This document shows, piece by piece, positions 57,401 through 64,000 of a stretch of 64,000 nucleotides of DNA (the stretch's first letter is position 1; each line of letters begins with the position of its first letter). The notes beneath the pieces were generated by a model that was given only the letters and a program-made list of their open reading frames with translations, was not told the DNA's origin and ran no database searches. The translations under genes and the position numbers were made by a program. Origin of the DNA: Epiperipatus broadwayi (taxonomy: Eukaryota > Onychophora > Udeonychophora > Euonychophora > Peripatidae); assembly GCA_028023455.1 (NCBI GenBank), contig JAQFVV010012402.1, positions 10,212,292-10,276,291 on the forward strand, written 5' to 3'.

Positions 57401-59550
57401 TGAAGAATGTCTCTCCGTTGATTATTTCTTAATCCATAACGCCTTTTCCATATCACTCCAATAAATTACATTATTTGATGAATTCTTATTACATATATGT
57501 CTTGAGAGCCAATTAAACAACTGTAGTTGTTTATCTATTGTCATCTCTTCTTGCAGCTTCTCCAGACTAATTATATTTTAGCTTTTAAACTTGCTCACTG
57601 ATATCAGTTTATGTTTTTTGTTTGTTTTCCATATCTTCTTTTTACAACCCTTTTTGATATAAAATTTTTGTATTGATCTTTTATTTAAAGTCCAAATATC
57701 AGAACTATAAATAAGTACTGGTCTGACATTTCTCTTTAACACTTTTTTTTTGAAGGGTTATAGAAATAGTTAATTTTAATGGTAATTTTATTGAAATTCA
57801 TTTTATTTCCGTGTAGAGCAATAATTAGTCCAAGATATTTATAATTAACTTTTTAAATTCATCACTATCCATCTTTATTTTTTTATTTTTGAAAATTCAC
57901 TGATCTTTATATTAATTTTTTTAGAACTTTTTTTGATTTCACCAGATAGCTCTCATAATACGTTGTGAAGTTTAAAGCTCTACTTATGAAAACAACCAAG
58001 TCACATGATTTTTATAATCTCTTATTTTTAATTCATTTGATTTTTCATAAAATATCCAAACATCCCTAGTATCACTATGAAGTCATCATTTTGCTGATGC
58101 ATTTTAATAATAACAGTATTCTGGGTCTATGTAATGATATTCCAAATCTACTGTTTCTAAAATATCTATAATAATATCATTATTCCGAAGTTGTTTCTGT
58201 TTTCATAGATTTTATTGCAAGTCTAATATTTTTAGTAAATAAATAGCATTTTGTTGATGTTGTGTGTATAAAATACTTTTTTTTCTGTTTTTCAGTACTA
58301 TATAGTTTTTTTTTTAATATGTCATAGCATCGGTCGGGACGTGAACCCACAACCGGCTGCAACCAACTACTTGCTTGCAAGGCGGCTGTGGTGACCTCTT
58401 GGCTAACAACGCTTGACTAGTACTATATAGTTTATTGAAATATTGTTTTACATATTTCATATATAAGCTTCACTTTTAATCATTTTGTTATATTTTCTTA
58501 TATAAAAAAACAACTTTTCTTCTATCAAGATGATATTTTTTTTGAGTCTTTTTAATTTTTATATTTAAATTTTTAACTTTATATGTATTTTATAATTCCA
58601 TATATTTATTTCTTTTAAATAAGTTGTTTCTAATTATTTCCTTTTTTTTATTATATAAATTGTCTTATTTCACTAGAAAATTTACTTTTGAATTGCTGCT
58701 TTCTTTATTCTGGTTTATTTGCTTAGTTAAGCATGTCTTATTATTAATCTCTTCTAAGTCTCAACATTTCTGATATTTTAAAATAATTTCTATGTTTTAG
58801 TTTAAATGCATTAGAATATTTCTAAAAATATGGTTACCGATTTTCATTCCTATTTTTCTTGTTCCTCTACATTGTTTATTTTATATAGAAGTAATAGATA
58901 CTGTATTTTTAAAGCTCATTAGAATGATGATATGCTTTTTGTTAATCTACATGTATGTAAATAAGTCAATTATTTTACATAGCGTGATGTTTATAAACTG
59001 TAATATTTAAACATGTGGTAAAATTCTGATTTTCTTTATTTACATGTTCCCCTGTCCATTTTCTTTTTATATTTTCGTAAAAATATAACTCAGTATTTTT
59101 TTTAAAATTTCACAAGAATATATTTTCTCATATCTCTATCTCTATAATTAAACGTACCTACCACCCTTTCATCTTTTAAACCTTTTTCTATTTAAGCATT
59201 AATACAATTTCTCATGATATCTTTGATTCATTCAAAAGTATTCTATAGATCTAAATTCAAATTATTAACTTATTTATCATAATAAAAAGTTGTCAGTACA
59301 CAAACAAGTGCATTTGGTATCTTTGAATGATTTGAAAAACTAATCTCACTACTTTATTTGATAGACTAATGCTTTCTTCAATAGTATTCTTTCATTCTTT
59401 ATTTATAATAAATCTTATACCACATCTATTTCTAATGCTACAATATTTATGGCTGGCCTGTTCAACTTAAGACATTATGCAAGTCACCTTAATAGGTTAT
59501 TGTTTCCATGGTACAATCATAATTTGCTCTCAATTAAGTAATCCAATCAT
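57400..59550 (-). pseudogene. Heavily decayed RTE/CFDP2-type LINE
   Basis: The minus strand reads NVRPVLIYSSDIWTLNKRSIQKF (the VLPVLTYG.ETWTLTK-type segment after the RT) at about 57720, preceded by thumb words ELLIIALHGNKMNFNKI. Farther right, 58470-59500 parallels 37040-37900 in composition and scattered words, so the region between RT and endonuclease is probably present. No open frame. A SINE is inserted at 58306-58418. Confidence 0.5.
58306..58418 (-). mobile_element. tRNA-derived SINE with 12-bp target duplication
   Basis: Flanked by AGTACTATATAG at 58294-58305 and 58419-58430. The minus strand reads TTAGCCAAGAGGTCACCACA (A-box region), CCGCCTTGCAAGC (loop CTTGCAA), CCGGTTGTGGGTTCACGTCC (B box GGTTCACGTCC), GACCGATGCTATGACATATT and an A tail. 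At 113 bases it is little more than a tRNA unit plus tail. Its target is the decayed LINE. The minus frame at 58180-58380 overlaps it and is not a gene. Confidence 0.88.
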
Positions 59551-59619
59551 ATTTTTTCAGATAATTTTAATATATGTATCTATTAAAATATGAAAATATA
59601 TGTGCTTGAATTATTTACT

Positions 59620-60215
59620 TCATTAAAAATTGTAATAAACTAATGATCAACTTTTCAAGCTAATGCACATGCGCTTTATGAATCTTAATAATAAATGAAA
59701 ACTTCTCACTTCCAACCCAAAATAAAGTCTTTGTAAAAAAATAGAATGAATCCACCTATTTTTTCAACCCAAATGCTTAAGTATTGAAGATTCATAAAGC
59801 GCATGTACATTAGCTTGAAAAGTTGATCATTAGTTTATTATAATTCATAAACATTGCACTATATAAAAATAAATAACTCATTTACATATGTTTAATTATT
59901 TAAGAATGACGTATGTGTTATTCATTCAGACATAGTAAAAGTAATTTAAAGTGATTAGTTAATATCTTCACGTTCTCATTTCTAATACTTAAGATTTTCC
60001 CATACTTAAGCATTTGGGATGAAAGAATAGGTGGATTCATTCTATTCTTTCACAAAGACTTTATCTTGGGTTGGAAGTGAGAAGTATTCATTTATTATTA
60101 AGGTTCATAAAGCACATGTGCATTAGCTTGAAAAGTTGATCATTAGTTTATTACAATTCATAAACATCACACTATATAAAAATAAATAACTCATTCATTA
60201 AAAATTGTAAACTAC
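59620..60215. mobile_element. Foldback MITE, same family as 690-1075
   Basis: The left arm (59624-59737) pairs with 60053-60166, through AATGATCAACTTTTCAAGCT against AGCTTGAAAAGTTGATCATT. A third copy of this block lies at 59791-59880, so the structure is nested. AATAAAGTCTTTGT and AGAATGAATCCACCTATT repeat the core words of the copy at 0.7-1.1 kb. Confidence 0.7.
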
Positions 60216-60305
60216 TATATATATATATAAAAGAATATTTATTTATTTTAGCTAAGCACTTTCAAGAGATTCTTGTTCTCATACTCATAGCTGCTGCTGT
60301 TAAAA
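60216..60305. other. Spacer with a GCTAAGCACTTT motif
   Basis: AGCTAAGCACTTTCAAGAGA at 60250 resembles similar words at 17610, 19122 and 51510. TA microsatellite at 60215-60230. Confidence 0.3.
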
Positions 60306-62215
60306 TTGCGTTTTAGAAAAGAAAATTTATGCAAAGTGATGCAAATAATTTATAACTGCCATTTTCAGGACAGGGCAAAGCAGGCCTCCTTTTATTAATA
60401 GACTTAGGATCATTTTCTATATGAAATGCTTTGCTAATCTTGCATTTAGCATCATTTTTCTGAGCAGACAATGTTGGCAGATGTGGGTTTGAATTTGTGG
60501 CCTGGTGTTCTTTTGTGCTCAAAAAAGATGGAATTGCCTTTTTGTTTGATTTTGATTTTATTGTACAGGTATTTGTGCTAAGCCACTCTGTTAGCAATGT
60601 TGGTCCTAGTCTCACCATAATATGCAACCTGGAAGTTGGCTTGTGGACAGATCATTTTATACATGACCTGAGGAGTAAGCTTAGGTGTGATTATATCCTT
60701 GGAATTATTGATAAATTTGTATTCAGAGGTGAATGATAGGTGATGAGAAAGTCTTTAGATAGCTTATTGTTGAAACATTTGGCTAAGGGTTGGATGTATG
60801 ATGTCAGAATTCTTGGCTTATTATTTTTGATGTTGTTATGATTAATTTTGTGATAGAATTTATTGATTTTCCTGTTGATAGAAAATTTGTGAATATCCTA
60901 TTTTAATTAGATCAGCTGTGTCTTGGTTAAGATTGTGCTATTTGTCCACTTCATATTTAAATAACATGTGATTTCTAAATAAAAATGAGGATAAGCCTTC
61001 CAGTTTATGGAAGTAGGGTGCACATGATATAGGGTGAGTTGTATCTTGTACTTCAACTGGCTTAACTGTCATAGTATAATCCAGATGATTGTGGTTTCTG
61101 CTTACACTTATATTCAGGTATTTGACTTTTTGTGTTTGGCTTCCAGCTTTGTAGGTGTAAGTAAGTTTAGAGATGTTCTGGGGACTGCTGTGCAGTTCAG
61201 AAGGAATGTGGTCAGGGGCTGTGATGAATATATCATCCATGTATCTTAGGTATATGAGATCTGTGGATTTGAGCTGAACAATCTCAGTAACATAAGCTTT
61301 TTATGATGGTTCAGCACAATGCTTTAAATTACGCCACTAAATGGTAGATCCATTAACTAACCATTGATCATTTTGAACCACTTATTCCTGAAGGTTGTGA
61401 CTATGTTCAGTTCAAGCCACTTTAAGAAATTATAAATGAATTTGGTGCAATTGGGTGGGCAGTCATTAGTTATAAGCAAATCATTGATGATCTCAATGAT
61501 TGTGTGTGGTCAATGGATCCATAGAGCTCTGTTATGTCAAGAGTTGCCAATTTAAAGATTGGTGGGATGATAGCTTGCTTGATTTTCCAATGAATTCAAA
61601 TGATGAGTGAATGATGTACTCACCAAAGTTTAATGTGTCGATGGGTCATCTATTGATAAGTGCAGCAGTATTAAAGTAATATGCCATTCCAAAGTCTAGC
61701 ATGAGTCATAGAGATTTGTCAGGTTTGTGCAACTTCATGTTCACAAATATTCTTGGGGGTGATAAAGTTGATGGTTATATATGCGTATATTTTGATTTTG
61801 AGAATAGTGTCTCAATGTGCATCTAATTTGTCATGGTTAAGTTTGTAATTAAAATCATTTAACCAGGCAATTTTTAATTTCTCAATTTGTGTGTTAATTT
61901 TATCATAATACTTATTCTCATTCAGTGTGAACCTGTTGCCTTTGTCTTCTTTTAAACAGATGAGGGATTGGTCAATTAGAAATTGTCTAGTTGTAGCAAC
62001 CTTTTGGTGCCAATTGTTGGCATGTGTGGTTTAGCTGCTTGTTTTTTATGGCTTTGATGATATGTGTTATGATGGTTTCCCTCAATGGGTTGTTAATTAA
62101 GTTTGCCTCCATGTCTGTGATGATTTCCAAATTTCAGATTCCTCCATCTTCCACCAACATATCTAAGGCTCAGCCCTAGAACTTCTTCCATCTCTTTGGG
62201 GATTTGAGTGATTGT
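60306..62215 (-). pseudogene. Penelope-like element with RT and GIY-YIG nuclease, decayed
   Basis: Read on the minus strand: IPKEMEEVLGLSLRYVGGRW (about 62200), LKEDKGNRFTLNENKYYDKI with the Penelope-type DKGN box, FKLATLDITELYGSIDHTQS (RT box with the first catalytic Asp), MDDIFITAPDHI (DD box, 61240) and KVKYLNISV. It continues to a GIY-YIG endonuclease, VMYKMICPQANFQVAYYGET, followed by EHKRTPGHKFKP (about 60690-60490). RT joined to GIY-YIG is the hallmark of Penelope-like elements. Several frameshifts and stops, one inside the nuclease (between RVA and HKYL), make it inactive. It is inverted relative to the copy that follows. Confidence 0.82.
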
Positions 62216-62654
62216 GAGATTGACATATGCATTGCACCTGTTTAAGTTTAGGGTAATATTTTGTTTATACGCAAGAAACTTGATTTTATTGTCAAATTTA
62301 CGTTTAAAAAAAAATGTACATTTGTTAACTTTATACATTATATATTGTTGGGTTATGTAATTCTCTGCTATTATATTCCATCTTCTCATATCTTTCCAGA
62401 GGTCCTTCCTGCATCTGCTAATTATAGAGATGAGCAGCTGTCTTTGTATATATGTTTTAACTCTGTTGTAATTGAAAATGGTTCTATTTATCTTTATTAT
62501 ACAGCAATTGAGTACAATTTTATATTCTGCACACTTACTTAAAAAAAAGATTTTTTCTTTGCTGAAATTTGCAAATAGATAATCCAGTGTGAAGAAGTTG
62601 CTGATTGTGGGAATAGTTATTCATTCCTTTGAAATGCTTAAATTATTTGCTAAA
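62216..62654. other. Spacer between the two inverted Penelope-like copies
   Basis: About 440 bases with no clear self-complementarity. The overlapping minus frame (62093-62389) extends from the left copy into it. It may hold the 5' leaders of both copies or older flanking DNA. Confidence 0.35.
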
Positions 62655-64000
62655 CACTCAAATCCGTAAAGAGATGGAAGAAGTTCTAGAGATGGGTCCT
62701 AGATATGTCAATGAAAGATGGAGAAATCTGAAACTTGATATTTCATCACAGACATGGATAGATACTTAATTAACAATTCACTGAGGGAAACCATCATAGT
62801 ACATATCATTAAAGCCATAAAGAACAAGCAGCTAAACACACACACACAAATGCTTGGCACCAAAAGATAAAGGTTGCTACAACTAGACAATTTCTAACTA
62901 ATCAGTCTCTCATTTGTTTAAAGGAAGACAAGGACAACAGATTCATGCTAATGAGGGAGGATGAATATTATGATAAAATTAACACACAAATTGAGAAATT
63001 AAAATTTGCCCAGTTAAATGATTTTAATTACAAACTTAACCATGACAAATTCACTGCCTCAATATTACACATCGAGACACAGTATTCTCAAAATCAGAAT
63101 ATACACATATATATCCATTGACAATCATCTCCAAGAATATTCCTGAATGTGAAGTTGCACAAGCCTGACAAACCTCTACAACTTATGCTGGACTTTGGAA
63201 CAGCACATTACTTTAATACTGCTGCACTTATCAATAGATGGCTCATCAACACATTAAACTTTCATGAGTACACAATTCACTCATCATTTAAATTCATTGG
63301 AAAAACCAAGCAAGTTATCATCCCACCAAGCTTTGAACTGGCAACTCTTAACATAACAGAGCTCTATGGATCCATTGACTACACACAATCCATTGATATC
63401 ATCAATGATGTGCTTACAACCAGTGACTGTCCACCTACATGCAAAAAATTTATTTATGAATTCCTAAAGTGGCTTGACCTGATTATCATGGTTGGCCAAT
63501 GGATCTACCACTTAGCGGTATAATTTCTAGCATTGTGTTGAACCACCATGAAAAGCTTACATTACTGATATTCCTCAGCTCAACTCCACATCTCATATAC
63601 TTAAGATATGTGGATGATATATTTATTGCAGCCCCTGACCACATTACTTCTGAACTGCAGACCAGTCCCCAGAACATCTCTAAACTTACTTACATCCACA
63701 AAACTGAAAGCCAAACACAACAGGTCAAATACCTGGACATAAATGTAATCAGAAACCACAATAATTTGGATTACATTATGACAGTTAAGCCAGTTGAAGT
63801 ACAAGGTACAACTCACTCTACATTGTATGCACCCTACTCCCATAAACTGGCAGGCTTATCCTCATTTTTATTTAGAAATCACACGTTATGTAAATATGAA
63901 GTGGACAAATGACACTACCTTAACCAAGACACAGCTAATCTAATTAAAATAGGATATTCACAATTTTCTATCAACAGAGAAGTCAATAAATTCTATCACA
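62655..64000 (+). pseudogene. Second Penelope-like element, inverted copy, runs off the window
   Basis: The plus strand starts with the same EMEEVLEMGPRYVNERWRNL-type segment, then LICLKEDKDNRFML (about 62900). From 63149 KLHKPDKPLQLMLDFGTAHY follows, then FELATLNITELYGSIDYTQS (first catalytic Asp). After a frameshift YVDDIFIAAPDHI (catalytic DD, 63609-63647) and QVKYLDINVI follow, with the frame open to 63912. It is better preserved than its neighbour but still frameshifted near 63510. The GIY-YIG part would lie beyond the window. Confidence 0.85.

Noticed and set aside
60497-60736. Plus-strand ORFs across the Penelope-like copy (also 61034-61249) and the minus ORF 63601-63843
   Set aside because: They are antisense to the RT and GIY-YIG coding strand of the two elements.
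56621-64000. Further RCC1 exons of the NEK9-like gene
   Set aside because: Looked for WG.G..GQLG-type coding segments next to AG/GT sites and found none. The rest of the window is repeats.

Overview
The window is AT-rich (roughly three quarters A+T by eye) eukaryotic DNA from an animal, almost certainly an invertebrate. It lies inside one large host gene on the + strand. Five short exons with consensus splice sites and compatible phases (3609-3713, 10717-10781, 18266-18365, 55209-55283, 56558-56620) encode the end of a NIMA-family kinase domain, a linker and the start of an RCC1 propeller. This is the NEK9 (possibly NEK8-like) architecture. No start or stop codon of the gene lies in the window. 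The intron between 18365 and 55209 is 36.8 kb and holds most of the mobile DNA. The species cannot be fixed; several AT-rich invertebrate lineages would fit.

Everything else is intronic and dominated by transposons of many ages. The one intact element is a CR1-like non-LTR retrotransposon at about 24.78-29.46 kb. Its ORF1 (PHD finger, coiled coil, SGNH esterase-like domain) and ORF2 (apurinic endonuclease, reverse transcriptase, CCHC-type finger) are both open. Five 5'-truncated relatives lie at 1.45, 7.36, 12.55, 12.73 and 29.47 kb. Most of these end in an ACATC-type short tandem repeat.

Older, broken retroelements include an L1/Tx1-like C-terminus (2.5-3.4 kb, -) and RTE/CFDP2-type LINE pieces on the minus strand (21.0-21.6, 34.5-34.75, 35.9-38.3, 38.8-40.8 and 57.4-59.5 kb). 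On the plus strand are a jockey-like RT (41.9-44.0 kb) and another RTE/CFDP2-type element (44.1-46.6 kb). There is also a Ty3/gypsy 3' end with its LTR (14.2-15.1 kb) and two Penelope-like elements in inverted orientation (60.3-64.0 kb), one with a recognisable GIY-YIG nuclease.

Non-coding elements include tRNA-derived SINEs (6.7, 10.03, 10.31 and 58.3 kb; the last has a 12-bp target duplication) and a pogo/Tc1-like MITE with TA duplication (15.345-16.259 kb). Strongly palindromic, probably hAT-like MITEs occur repeatedly (11.8, 32.1-32.8, 34.7-35.8, 37.1 and 46.7 kb), with a possibly related foldback family at 4.4-5.5 kb. Another foldback family occurs at 0.7-1.1 and 59.6-60.2 kb. There are single hairpins at 23.2, 23.8, 51.4 and 55.5 kb and a 77-79-bp minisatellite at 54.0 kb.

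Two composition anomalies stand out. The intact LINE has very little C on its sense strand (about 4% against 23% G in three hand-counted lines). Separately, a 356-base stretch at 50938-51293 has no C at all on the + strand. No CRISPR array, bacterial operon or tRNA gene was seen.
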